DNA of 64,000 bases, taken from JAFDWI01 sp963764215. GTDB lineage: Bacteria; Actinomycetota; Acidimicrobiia; Acidimicrobiales; Iamiaceae. The notes below the pieces were generated by a model, which did not search any database, was not told the DNA's origin, and saw only the letters and a list, made by a program, of their open reading frames with translations. This document shows positions 1 through 8,688 of the stretch, piece by piece. Location of the stretch: contig CAVXRS010000005.1 of NCBI GenBank assembly GCA_963764215.1, positions 620,001 through 684,000 on the forward strand, in the 5' to 3' direction. The stretch's first letter is position 1. Every line of letters starts with the position of its first letter. The position numbers and the translations under genes are program-made.

Positions 1-950
1 GTGACCATCAACCCGATGCCGAAGACGAGGGCCCAGGTGGCCCCGAGACCGATGAGCACCCGATCCGAGAGTACGACATCCTCGGGCGCGCCGCCTTGTC
101 CGCGGTCGACCAGGAACGCATAGCGCAGGATCGCCATGGCGAAGGGGACGATGGAGAGCTGAAACCAGGGAACCGACACGTGGTACACGTTGCGGGCCAG
201 ATCGGCCTTCTCGAAGGCCCACAGGCAGTAGGCGACCAGCACGACCCCTGTGGAGACCGAGCGGAGAAACTCGAGGTAGGACTCGGAGTATTCCCCGAGC
301 GTGGCCCGTGTCGAGGCGTTCCCGGCGCCGACGTCACGGGATTCGGCGTGGCGCTTCCCGGCCACCATGAACAGCGAACCGAACGTCGCCACGATGAAGA
401 ACCAGTTGGAGATGTCCACGTTGGTGGCGGCCGCGCCGCCGATCGCGCGGAGCACGAAACCGGCCGCGACGGCGACCACGTCGAAGATCACGACATGCTT
501 GAGCCAGACCGTGTAGGTCGTGGTCAGGACCACGTACACCACGACCACCACGGCGAGCTGCCAGTGGGCGAGGAACGACACCGCGACTCCCGCCGCGATG
601 GCGATGCCCCCGATGGCCTGGGCAAGAGGGACGGGAATCTCGCCGGCGGCGATCGGGCGGAATCGCTTGGTCGGGTGCCGTCGGTCCGCTTCGACGTCGC
701 CGGCGTCGTTCAGGTAGTACGTTCCGGACGCCGCCAGACAGAAGGCGACGAAGGCCACGAGTGTTTCGAGGGCCTCGGTCCGTCTCGTCAACACGCCGGC
801 GGCACCGGGCGCCGCCAGGACGAGGACGTTCTTCAACCATTGGCGAGGTCGGGCCTCGATCAGGAGTGCCCGCGGCAGGCTCCGACGTGGTCCGGTCGAC
901 GCGTCGGTGTCCTCTTCGGGCCCGCGGCGCGGTTCGACGTCGTTTCGCAC
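1..950 (-). CDS. Decaprenyl-phosphate phosphoribosyltransferase (UbiA family), 3' end cut by window edge
   Basis: This integral membrane prenyltransferase would transfer 5-phosphoribose from PRPP to decaprenyl phosphate, the first step towards decaprenyl-phosphoryl-arabinose. The translated protein has an N-terminal RPRQWLKNVLV stretch, then the UbiA polyprenyl-phosphate/Mg motif YYLNDAGDVEADRRHPTKR, and hydrophobic segments throughout. About 316 residues are present and only the extreme C-terminus is missing. The GTG at 948-950 is chosen because a TACTGT box lies 6 nt upstream (complement of 957-962), fitting a leaderless start. It lies directly downstream of dprE2 on the same strand, which supports the DPPR synthase assignment over other UbiA enzymes such as menaquinone or heme O synthases. 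No indel was needed. Confidence 0.85.
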   Translation of the reverse strand, partial: MRNDVEPRRGPEEDTDASTGPRRSLPRALLIEARPRQWLKNVLVLAAPGAAGVLTRRTEALETLVAFVAFCLAASGTYYLNDAGDVEADRRHPTKRFRPIAAGEIPVPLAQAIGGIAIAAGVAVSFLAHWQLAVVVVVYVVLTTTYTVWLKHVVIFDVVAVAAGFVLRAIGGAAATNVDISNWFFIVATFGSLFMVAGKRHAESRDVGAGNASTRATLGEYSESYLEFLRSVSTGVVLVAYCLWAFEKADLARNVYHVSVPWFQLSIVPFAMAILRYAFLVDRGQGGAPEDVVLSDRVLIGLGATWALVFGIGLMV

Positions 951-956
951 CGGACC

Positions 957-962
957 ACAGTA
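957..962 (-). promoter_or_regulatory. -10 box TACTGT for the UbiA-family gene
   Basis: TACTGT on the minus strand, 6 nt before the GTG start at 950. No Shine-Dalgarno is visible between them, so a leaderless transcript is inferred. Confidence 0.5.
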
Positions 963-1043
963 GCGGCCTCGATCACCGATCAGGTGAGCCGCCGGGTCCA
1001 CTCGTCGTCCGACGGCGAACGCCCCATGGCGATGCGGTCTCCG

Positions 1044-1814
1044 TCAGCCGTCTGCTGAAACCCGGCGCCAGACGGGGGTGGGAAGATGACGCATCGCGCT
1101 GAACAGCCAGCGCAGGGTTCCGGGTACCCAGACGATCCGCTTGCGCTTCTTCAACCCGTCGATGATGGCATCGGCCACCGCGTCGGGCGTGGTCGAGAGC
1201 GGGGCAGGTTCCATGCCTTCGGTCATCTTGGTGTGGACGAAGCCGGGTCGCACGATGAGGACGTCGGCCCCGGTGCCGACGAGTGAATCGCTCAGGCCCT
1301 GCGCGAAGGCGTCGAGTCCGGCCTTGGTCGAGCCGTAGACGAAGTTCGAGCGACGGGTCCGTTCCCCGGCGACCGAGGACAGCACCACCAACGTGCCGTG
1401 TCCCTGGGCCCGGAACCCGTTGGCCACGGCCAGGCCGGCGGAAACCGCCCCGGCGTAGTTCGCCGCTGCGGCGGTGGCGGCCGTGACGGGGTCGGCCTCG
1501 AAGTCGTCCTGGTCGCCGAGCACGCCGAACGCCAGGATCGCCACGTCGATGTCCCATTCTCTCTCGAAGATCTGATCGATCGCCTCGACATGGCCGGCGG
1601 GGTCGAGGGCGTCGAATGGGGTCGTGACGACTTCGACCGCGCCCGCCTCACGCAGGGCTGCCGCGGATTCGCCCAGTTCGTCGGGTCGGCGCGCCGCGAG
1701 CACGACCCGACGGGTGTGGCCTTCGCGCACCAGCTTGGTGACGGTGGTGAGTGCGATCTCCGAACCGCCGCCCAGGACGAGGACGGATTGGACGTCACCG
1801 AATGCGTCACGCAT
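1044..1814 (-). CDS. dprE2: Decaprenyl-phosphoryl-2-keto-ribose reductase (DprE2-type SDR)
   Basis: 256-residue short-chain dehydrogenase. With DprE1 it epimerises decaprenyl-phosphoryl ribose to arabinose, using NAD(P)H for the second half-reaction. The glycine-rich VLVLGGGSEIAL motif is at the N-terminus. The sequence ALDPAGHVEAID, the AILAFGVLGD block, the SSVAGERTRRSNFVYGSTKAGLDAF active site (Ser, then Tyr-x3-Lys) and the C-terminal WVPGTLRWLFSAMRHLPTP closely follow mycobacterial DprE2 as I remember it. The start ATG at 1812-1814 has a GGGAGA Shine-Dalgarno about 9 nt upstream; the open frame extends further to 1886, but that start has no such support. It precedes the UbiA-type gene by 93 nt on the same strand. 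The matching DprE1 flavoenzyme is not in the window. Confidence 0.88.
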   Translation of the reverse strand: MRDAFGDVQSVLVLGGGSEIALTTVTKLVREGHTRRVVLAARRPDELGESAAALREAGAVEVVTTPFDALDPAGHVEAIDQIFEREWDIDVAILAFGVLGDQDDFEADPVTAATAAAANYAGAVSAGLAVANGFRAQGHGTLVVLSSVAGERTRRSNFVYGSTKAGLDAFAQGLSDSLVGTGADVLIVRPGFVHTKMTEGMEPAPLSTTPDAVADAIIDGLKKRKRIVWVPGTLRWLFSAMRHLPTPVWRRVSADG

Positions 1815-1965
1815 GATCAGGTTCTCCCGGTCTGGAGGTTCATGGTCACAGAGCATCCTCCCACGTCGGATCGGGGTCGCTCCCAATGTCGGGCTCGCTC
1901 CGGTCCGACGCGCACCGACTCACGACGTCCGGAGGCGCGACGCCGCCTGTTCGATCCGGTCCCGA

Positions 1966-2520
1966 TCAGGCAACGACCACCGGTACGACGAACTGCTCGA
2001 CCAGCATCCGTTCCTCGTCGGCCGAGGATCCGGGCATCGTGAGCAGCGACACGATCGCCCGTACCACCCAACGTGCCCGTCGCGCGGTGTCGGCATCGGT
2101 CGGATCTCCCAGCGACGCCGCCACCATCGCTTCGATGGTCGAGGCCCGGGCGACCGATGGGCCGGCTGCGAAGTGCTCGGAGGAGAACCATGCGTGGAGC
2201 AGCGGCTGGCTGCGGACGTGGCGGACCGCGGCCAGGATGCGTTCGGTCGTCGCCACCCGGGGGTCCCCGATGGATGCCACCTCTTCGGCGACGCGGGCGC
2301 CGACACGCCGGGCCTCGCGTCGGACGAACGCGGCCTGCAGCGCATCGCGACTGTCGAAGTAGCGGTAGAGGGTGGCACGTGAACAGCCCGCGGCGGCGGC
2401 GATCTCGCCCATGTTGACCTTCGCACCGCCCCGCTCGGCGAACACGACGCCCGCCGCGTCCAGGATCCGATTGGTCGCCACTTCCTCGAGGTCGCCCTCG
2501 AGCCAGGTCCCGACGGTCAT
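1966..2520 (-). CDS. TetR/AcrR family transcriptional regulator
   Basis: 184 residues. The N-terminal helix-turn-helix reads RILDAAGVVFAERGGAKVNM followed by EIAAAAGCSRATLYRYF, a typical TetR DNA-binding domain (residues ~18-62). The C-terminal ligand domain is hydrophobic and generic. Its ATG overlaps the stop codon of the upstream P450 gene as ATGA, so the two are translationally coupled and probably co-transcribed. It may regulate the P450 operon; this is inferred from position only. The ligand is unknown. Confidence 0.85.
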   Translation of the reverse strand: MTVGTWLEGDLEEVATNRILDAAGVVFAERGGAKVNMGEIAAAAGCSRATLYRYFDSRDALQAAFVRREARRVGARVAEEVASIGDPRVATTERILAAVRHVRSQPLLHAWFSSEHFAAGPSVARASTIEAMVAASLGDPTDADTARRARWVVRAIVSLLTMPGSSADEERMLVEQFVVPVVVA

Positions 2521-3782
2521 CTCGGGCCTGCCGGGCTGAAGGGAAGGTACTCGTATCTCCGGACGAAGTTGCCCGGCGCGAACGTCCCCCGCGTTGGATC
2601 GACGGTGAAGTCGGGGAACCGGGCGAGGAGCTCTTCGAGCACCACCCGGCCCTGGAGGCGGGCCGCCGCGGCGCCCAGACAGTGGTGGGCACCGGAACTG
2701 AACGAGAGGATCTGACGTGGTCGTCGGTCGGCGACGAACCGGTCCGCGTCGGGGCCGAACGCCCGCGGGTCACGATTTGCGGCGGCGTAGAGCAACAGGA
2801 CCTTGCGGTCGGCCGGAATGGTGGTGTCGCCGATGCGCACGGCCCGGGTCGTGGTGCGCGCCAGGCCTTGGACGGGGCTGGTGAGGCGGAGGAATTCGTC
2901 GACTGCGTCGCCGATCAGCCGGGGGTCGTCGAGGATCCGCTGGCGTTGGTCGTCGAAGGTGGTGAGCAATTCGACGGCACCGCCGAGCAGACCGGTGGTG
3001 GTGTCGTTGCCGCCCGCGACCATCGTGAAGGCGAACCCGAGAATCTGCAGCACGTCGACGTCCCGGTCGTGTGCACTGGCCGCGACGAGATCGGTGATGA
3101 CGTCGTCGCTGGGATCGCGACGACGTCGTTCGACGAGGTCTGCGAAGTAGCCGAAGAGTTCACCGACGGCGTCGGAGGCGTCGAGCGCCTCGCCGTGCGC
3201 GTTGGCGGCCACGATCGCGGAGGTCCAACGGTCGAAACGGTGTCGGTCCTCCTCGGGCACGCCCAGGTAGTGGGCGACGACCATGCTCGGGAGGGACTTG
3301 AAGAGCGCGGAAACGATGTCGACTTCCTTCACGTCCCGGAGCGCCTCCAACCGCGCCACGACGAACGCCCGGATCGTCGCTTCGACCGAGCCGACCGCCC
3401 GCGGGGTGAAGCCGCGCCGCGCCATTCGGCGGAACGCGGTGTGGTCGGGTGGATCGAGCATGACCAGTGGGCGGACCGCCGACAATCCGGCCAGGTCCAT
3501 GTCGTCGTAGGTGAAGGTCAGACCACGGGCGGACGAGAAGGTGGCGGCGTCGCGGGCGGCGGTGAGCACGTCGTCGAATCGGGACAACACCCAGTAGTCC
3601 CCGCCGCGGACGTGGTGTACCGGGTCGTGCTCGCGCAGCGCCTCGTACATCGAGAACGGGTCGCGCCAGGTCGCGCCGGACCGCGGGACGAAGGTGGGGT
3701 GCGTGCTCGACAGATCAGAAGACGTGTCATGACCATAAGACAAAGGTGCAGAAGTGTCCAGCACAAGTCCGCACCCCTGCAT
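2517..3782 (-). CDS. Cytochrome P450
   Basis: 421-residue soluble bacterial-type P450. It carries the I-helix oxygen-activation motif AGGNDTTT, an ExxR pair within DEFLRLTSP and the heme-thiolate loop FSSGAHHCLGA with the axial cysteine. The N-terminal MYEALREHDPVHHV block and the LDPPDHTAFRRMARRGFTP substrate-recognition region are typical of class I actinobacterial CYPs that need ferredoxin partners; no ferredoxin gene is adjacent. The substrate cannot be told from sequence; lipid- or steroid-type substrates are common for related families. The first ~30 residues are poorly conserved in appearance, so the true start may be internal. It is coupled to the TetR gene by a 4-nt overlap. Confidence 0.9.
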   Translation of the reverse strand: MQGCGLVLDTSAPLSYGHDTSSDLSSTHPTFVPRSGATWRDPFSMYEALREHDPVHHVRGGDYWVLSRFDDVLTAARDAATFSSARGLTFTYDDMDLAGLSAVRPLVMLDPPDHTAFRRMARRGFTPRAVGSVEATIRAFVVARLEALRDVKEVDIVSALFKSLPSMVVAHYLGVPEEDRHRFDRWTSAIVAANAHGEALDASDAVGELFGYFADLVERRRRDPSDDVITDLVAASAHDRDVDVLQILGFAFTMVAGGNDTTTGLLGGAVELLTTFDDQRQRILDDPRLIGDAVDEFLRLTSPVQGLARTTTRAVRIGDTTIPADRKVLLLYAAANRDPRAFGPDADRFVADRRPRQILSFSSGAHHCLGAAAARLQGRVVLEELLARFPDFTVDPTRGTFAPGNFVRRYEYLPFSPAGPR

Positions 3783-3896
3783 CGTGCCCCCAGGGCCATC
3801 GCCATGCGGCCGAGCGGCATCGGTGCGGCCGTCTGCCTGGACGTGGGGCGGAACGGGGAGAGCCTGGGGGAAGGGGGCTCCGAACTTCGCTCCAGG

Positions 3897-3902
3897 TAGG
3901 AT
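3897..3902 (+). promoter_or_regulatory. -10 box TAGGAT before the 30-residue membrane peptide gene
   Basis: TAGGAT lies 8 nt before the GTG at 3911. This is the same geometry as at many well-supported genes in this window and supports the small ORF as real. Confidence 0.5.
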
Positions 3903-3910
3903 TTCGGACC

Positions 3911-4003
3911 GTGAGCACCCGAGGACTCATCATCGCGGCGATCTGCTGTGGGGTGCTGATCCTGGGGGCGTCGGCACTCCAGCTCTACCTGGCCACCAGG
4001 TGA
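3911..4003 (+). CDS. Small single-span membrane peptide (30 aa), unknown function
   Basis: A short GTG-initiated frame encodes 30 residues: a VSTRG head, about 20 continuous hydrophobic residues including IIAAICCGVLILGASALQL, and a YLATR tail. That is one transmembrane segment with basic residues on both sides. A TAGGAT box 8 nt upstream fits a leaderless transcript, and the gene sits just before the TAGGGT promoter of lpd. No family is recognised. It may be a regulatory or stabilising micropeptide; the function is not inferable. Confidence 0.5.
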   Translation: MSTRGLIIAAICCGVLILGASALQLYLATR

Positions 4004-4038
4004 CGCACGTCGGCCGACCCGATCTCCACGTCAGCCTC

Positions 4039-4044
4039 TAGGGT
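4039..4044 (+). promoter_or_regulatory. -10 box TAGGGT of the lpd operon
   Basis: TAGGGT is followed by a short leader that contains a perfect AGGAGG (4057-4062). Unlike most genes here, this transcript would carry a Shine-Dalgarno leader. Confidence 0.45.
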
Positions 4045-4061
4045 GGACCGAAGATCAGGAG

Positions 4062-5475
4062 GTGGTACCGCTGGCCGATTCATTCGACGTCGTCATCATC
4101 GGAGCAGGTCCCGGTGGTTATGCAGCGGCGCTCTACGGCGCGGCTGCCGGGTTGCACATCGCCCTGATCGAAAAGGACCGGGTGGGCGGTACGTGTCTGA
4201 ACCGGGGATGTATTCCGGCCAAGGAACTGCTCGAGGCTGCGGCAGTCCACAGAGGTGTCGCCAATTCGGCCGAGTTCGGGATCGTCACCGACGCCCCGCG
4301 GGTCGATGCCGCCAGGCTCTTCGCCCGCAAGAGCGCCGTGGTCGACAAGCTGGTGGGCGGCGTCACGGGTCTGCTGAAGAACCGCAAGGTGACCGTGTAC
4401 GAGGGGGAGGGACGACTCGGCGCCGACCGGACCGTGACGGTGACGGCCCCGGACGGCACGACCGACGAACTCGTCGGTGACCACATCGTGCTCGCCCCCG
4501 GGTCGGTGCCCAGCACCATCCCGGGTTTCGCCATCGACGGCACGGTGGTACTCACCTCCGACGAGGTGTTCGAGCTCACCGAGCTGCCCGAACGCGCGGT
4601 GATCATCGGCGGCGGGGTCGTCGGATGCGAGTTCGCGTCGATGCTGGGCGATCTGGGAACCCAGGTGACCCTGCTCGAGGCGCTGCCCGCAATCCTCCCG
4701 GGAGCCGACCCCGACGTGGTCCGACCCGTCCAGCGGTCTCTGGGCGGGCGGGGGGTGGAGATCCGTACGGGCGTGCGCGTCACCGGCCACGACCCGTCAT
4801 CGGACGGTGGCACCGTCGTGCACGTCGAGAACGGCGACGACCTGCCGACCGATGTGGTGATCGTCTCGGTGGGGCGCCGACCGCTCACCGACGATCTGGT
4901 CACCGAAGGTGCAGGTGTGAAGATCGACGAGAGAGGATTCGTCGACGTCGACGAATACTGCCGCACTGCTGCCGACGGGGTGTTCGCCGTCGGCGACGTG
5001 ATCGCCACGCCGGGCCTGGCGCACGTGCGGATTTGCCGAAGCGATGCTGGTGATCAAGCAGATCCTCGGCGAGCGGGCCGTGCCCATCGACTACTCGGGT
5101 GTGCCCTGGTGCGTGTACACGCACCCCGAGATCGCCTGGGCCGGGCTCACCGAACAGGCGGCGAAGGACGCGGGCTACCAGGTCGTGACCTCGAAGCATC
5201 CCTGGGGAGGAACCAGCCGGGCGCTCATCATCGGGGAGACCGAGGGAGCCGTGAAGGTCGTGGCAGAGAAGCGCGACGATGGCAGCGCGGGGCGGGTGCT
5301 CGGTGTCCACCTGTCGGGTCCCTGGGTGACCGAACAGCTCGGCGCCGGGTATTTCGCGGTCAACTGGGAGGCCACCGTCCAGGACATCGCATCCCTCATC
5401 CAGCCGCACCCGACGTTGTCGGAGAACTTCGGCGAAACGGTGCTCAAGCTCACCGGCCGGGGACTGCACACATGA
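4062..5475 (+). CDS. lpd: Dihydrolipoyl dehydrogenase (E3), interrupted by one +1 indel
   Basis: FAD disulfide oxidoreductase that reoxidises lipoyl groups of 2-oxoacid dehydrogenase complexes. Visible are the N-terminal FAD motif VVIIGAGPGGYAAALYG, the redox-active GGTCLNRGCIPAKELLE (Cys-x4-Cys), the NAD-binding VIIGGGVVGCEFA, the FAD motif VFAVGDVIATPGLAH and the C-terminal HPTLSENFGE with the catalytic His-Glu. The frame breaks near 5030, where one extra base turns an expected AHVGFAEAMLVIKQILGE into a shifted frame; removing it gives ~467 residues. The start is unclear: GTG 4062 overlaps the AGGAGG at 4057-4062, while the in-frame CTG at 4071 sits at the ideal 8-nt spacing. It is followed by the E2 gene after 31 nt. 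Confidence 0.93.
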
Positions 5476-5506
5476 ACCTCCGTCGTCGCAAAGGAGCGAC
5501 CTGCCC

Positions 5507-6961
5507 ATGACCGATGTGACCCTTCCCCAACTCGGTGAGACCGTCACCGAAGGCACGATCACCCAGTGGTTCAAGTCGGTGGGCGATACCGTCGAGCTCG
5601 ACGAACCCCTCTTCGAGGTCTCGACCGACAAGGTCGACTCGGAAGTGCCCTCGCCGGGTTCCGGCGTGCTCACCGAGATCCGGGTTCCCGAAGGGGAGAC
5701 CGTCGACGTGGGCACGGTACTCGCCGTCCTCGGGGAGGCAGCCGATGCTCCGGACGCCGAGCCAACCTCGGAAGCGGCCGGCGCATCGCCGGATCGTCCC
5801 GACGACGCTGCCGCAGCCGATTCGAACCGGGTCGCCGCGGAACCGGCCGACAATGATTCCGCGGCCGACCGGGGCCGGCCGCACGAGGACTCGCCCGCGG
5901 GATCGCCCGTGCAGGCCTCCAGCGCCAGTGGCGGTACCGGTACCGCACCCACCGGTGAAGAAGCATCTGCCCGCGGTGTGCTCCTTTCGCCGGTCGTTCG
6001 ATCGCTGGTGGACGAACACGGCCTCGACGTGGCCGCGATCGAGGGCACCGGGCCGGGAGGTCGAATCACCCGCAGCGACGTCGAGGCCATCATCGACCGG
6101 CAGGCCTCGGGCAGGCCCCGATCCTCCCCGCAACCTTCCGATCGGCCTTCGTCGTCGCCTGCCCCTCCGCGCGCCCCGGCCCCGGCCGAGACCCGTTCGC
6201 CTTCCGGCTCCGGAGTGCCCACACCCCAGGCCGCCGCGCCGGGCGAGCGCGACACGGTCGAACCGTTCAACAAGATGCGGAAGCTGACCGGCGAGCACAT
6301 GGTGTACTCGAAGTCGGTCGCACCGCACGTGCTCATGACCAGTGAGATCGACTACGAAGGCGTCGAGGCGGTCCGCCGTGCGCACGGGGCCGACTTCGAA
6401 GCCGACGAAGGCTTTGCGCTCAACTACCTGCCCTTCATCTCCCTGGCCGTGGTCGACGCGATCCGCGAGTTCCCGAAGGTGAACGCCTCGGTGGGGGATG
6501 GCGCGCTGGTCATCCACCACGACATCAACCTGGGCATCGCCGTGGACCTGCACCACGAGGGCCTGATCGTGCCGGTCATCCACGCGGCTGACGGTTTGCG
6601 CCTCCGGGCTGTCGCCCGGGAGATCCGCGCTCTGGTCCAGCGGGCCCGGTCCAACGAACTCACCGCCGACGACGTCACGGGAGGGACGTTCACGGTCTCG
6701 AATCCCGGGCCGTACGGCACGCACTTCACCGCTGCGATCATCTCGCAGCCGGAGGTGGCGATCCTCTCCACCGAAGGGGTGAGCCGCAAGCCGGTGGTGG
6801 TCACCGCCCCCGACGGCACCGAGGCGATCGGAATCCACTCGGTCGGGCTGGTCGCGCTCAGTTTCGATCACCGTGCGTTCGACGGTGCCTATGCGGCGGC
6901 GTTCCTCGCACAGATCAAAGCGAACCTCGAGACGAGGGACTGGGCCGTGGAGCTGGCGTGA
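5507..6961 (+). CDS. sucB: Dihydrolipoyl acyltransferase (E2) of a 2-oxoacid dehydrogenase complex
   Basis: 484 residues. There is one lipoyl domain with the modified lysine at Lys42 in STDKVDSEV, a long Pro/Ala/Ser-rich linker (~85-155), a peripheral subunit-binding domain (~158-197, RSLVDEHGLDVAAIEGTGPG) and a C-terminal acyltransferase domain (~250-484) ending with the catalytic SFDHRAFDGAYAA (His and Asp). Succinyl transfer for 2-oxoglutarate dehydrogenase is the likely role, but pyruvate or branched-chain substrates cannot be excluded; actinobacterial E2s often serve more than one complex. It has an AGGAG ribosome site upstream and overlaps lipB by GTGA, consistent with an lpd-E2-lipB-lipA operon that makes and uses the lipoyl cofactor. 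Confidence 0.9.
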   Translation: MTDVTLPQLGETVTEGTITQWFKSVGDTVELDEPLFEVSTDKVDSEVPSPGSGVLTEIRVPEGETVDVGTVLAVLGEAADAPDAEPTSEAAGASPDRPDDAAAADSNRVAAEPADNDSAADRGRPHEDSPAGSPVQASSASGGTGTAPTGEEASARGVLLSPVVRSLVDEHGLDVAAIEGTGPGGRITRSDVEAIIDRQASGRPRSSPQPSDRPSSSPAPPRAPAPAETRSPSGSGVPTPQAAAPGERDTVEPFNKMRKLTGEHMVYSKSVAPHVLMTSEIDYEGVEAVRRAHGADFEADEGFALNYLPFISLAVVDAIREFPKVNASVGDGALVIHHDINLGIAVDLHHEGLIVPVIHAADGLRLRAVAREIRALVQRARSNELTADDVTGGTFTVSNPGPYGTHFTAAIISQPEVAILSTEGVSRKPVVVTAPDGTEAIGIHSVGLVALSFDHRAFDGAYAAAFLAQIKANLETRDWAVELA

Positions 6962-7720
6962 CCCTGCGTCTGCGCTGGTTGGGCCGGGTCGCCTACCGTG
7001 ACGCCGACGCGCTGATGCACGGGTTGGCTCGCACCGGGACCGACGACCATCTGCTCCTCCTCGAACACCCGCACACCTACACCCTCGGCGTGCGGACCGA
7101 TCCGGCGAACCTGCGACCCTCCGCCGCGGCCAGCGGCGCCACGATCGTGCAGGCCGACCGTGGCGGCGACGTCACGTATCACGGTCCGGGTCAGCTCGTC
7201 GGCTATCCGATCCTCACCCTGCCCGGCAAAGGTGGAGGCACCAGCCCCGACACCGTCGCGTACGTGCGCTCGGTCGAACAGCTCGTGATCGATGCGCTCG
7301 CCGACGTCGGGGTCGCCGGAGCAGGACGACTGGATGGCTACCCGGGCGTCTGGATCGAACCGGACGGTGACGCACCCAGGAAGATCGCGGCGATCGGGGT
7401 GCGGATCGTGCGGGGACGCACCCTCCACGGTTTCGCGCTGAACGTTGCTCCGGACCTGTCGATGTTCGACCACATCGTGCCCTGTGGCATCACCGACAAG
7501 GGGGTCACCTCGGTGGCGGCCGAGGGGATGTCGGTCGACCATGCGCGAGGTCGTCGATGCCGTGGCCGAGCGTGCAGTGAGCGCGATGGGCCCCCGACGG
7601 GCGGTCGAGCGCACCGACGTGGTCTGGCGGCACGCGGTCGACGAATCGGACCTGGCGCCGTTCAGCCGCCGGACCGACGGGCTGGGTCCGGCATCGGCAA
7701 CGGTTCCGGGGGGTTCCCCG
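6958..7720 (+). CDS. lipB: Octanoyltransferase LipB, with one +1 indel near 7541
   Basis: LipB transfers octanoate from acyl carrier protein to the lipoyl domain lysine. Motifs seen are LLLLEHPHTYTLGVRTD, ADRGGDVTYHGPGQLVGYPIL (the His and Gln of the active region), the KIAAIGVRI lysine block and HGFALNVAPDLSMFDHIVPCGI with the catalytic Cys. The GTG start overlaps the E2 stop as GTGA. Near 7541 one extra C shifts the frame; corrected, the protein continues MREVVDAVAERAV. No stop codon then separates this frame from lipA, so the C-terminal boundary given here is arbitrary and a LipB-LipA fusion is possible (see findings). Confidence 0.88.
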
Positions 7721-8677
7721 GTGGCCATCAGCTCGCCGCGGCGCCGCCGGCTCGCCGAGGCCGGGGTCACCGCCGGGGTGGCCATCGACGAACCGAAGCC
7801 CGCCTGGGCAAAGGGCCGACTGCGCCTCACCCCCGGCTACACCCGGATCAAGCGAACCATGCGTTCACTCGATCTGGTCACGGTGTGCGAGGAGGCCGGG
7901 TGTCCGAACATCTCCGAATGCTGGACCGAGGGAACGGCCACGTTCATGATCAACGGCGACCGGTGCACCCGGGCGTGCGGGTTCTGCCTGGTCGACACCC
8001 ACAAACCGCTGCCGCTCGACCCGGGTGAACCCGAGCGGCTCGCCGACGCCGTGGCCGAGATGGACCTGGCCTACGCAGTGGTGACCTGCGTGGCCCGCGA
8101 CGACCTGTCCGACGGGGGAGCAGCGGCGTTCGCCGAGACGATCCGGGCGATCCGTCGTCGCTCACCCGGCACCCTGGTCGAGACCCTGATCTCGGACTGC
8201 AAGGGCGATCCGGAATCGCTGGCGTCGATCTTCGACGCGCGACCTGATGTGTTGAACCACAACGTCGAATGCGTGCCACGGCTGCAACGGGCGGTTCGGC
8301 CGTCGGCGTCCTATGCGCGTTCGTTGGCCGTGTTGGCTCGTGCCAAGGCAGCAGGCCTGCTCACCAAGTCGTCGCTCATGGTGGGCATCGGCGAGACCGA
8401 CGACGAGGTGCACGCCACCCTCGCCGATCTGGCCGCAGTGGGTTGTGACATCGTCACGATCGGCCAGTACCTGCGTCCCACGGCCGCGCACCTGCCGGTG
8501 ACACGCTGGGTCACCCCGGACGCCTTCTCCGCCTATGGAGAGGTCGGCCGGGAACTGGGCATCGCGCACGTCGAGTCGACGCCACTGACCCGCTCGTCGC
8601 ATCACGCCCAGGCGGCGTACCGTGCGGCGACGGCCGTGCTGCGTGGCCCGGCGACCCGCGAGCCCTCGCTGGTCTGA
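7721..8677 (+). CDS. lipA: Lipoyl synthase LipA (radical SAM)
   Basis: Inserts two sulfurs into protein-bound octanoyl groups. The auxiliary cluster ligands are in CEEAGCPNISEC, the radical-SAM cluster ligands in CTRACGFC, and the C-terminal serine ligand region is RSSHHAQAAY. The GIGETDDEV block is typical of the family. A GTG at 7721 gives a 318-residue protein of normal length, but the same open frame runs uninterrupted from the LipB C-terminus, with no clear ribosome site at 7721. It is followed 11 nt later by cydD. Confidence 0.93.
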   Translation: MAISSPRRRRLAEAGVTAGVAIDEPKPAWAKGRLRLTPGYTRIKRTMRSLDLVTVCEEAGCPNISECWTEGTATFMINGDRCTRACGFCLVDTHKPLPLDPGEPERLADAVAEMDLAYAVVTCVARDDLSDGGAAAFAETIRAIRRRSPGTLVETLISDCKGDPESLASIFDARPDVLNHNVECVPRLQRAVRPSASYARSLAVLARAKAAGLLTKSSLMVGIGETDDEVHATLADLAAVGCDIVTIGQYLRPTAAHLPVTRWVTPDAFSAYGEVGRELGIAHVESTPLTRSSHHAQAAYRAATAVLRGPATREPSLV

Positions 8678-8688
8678 TCGACGTCACG

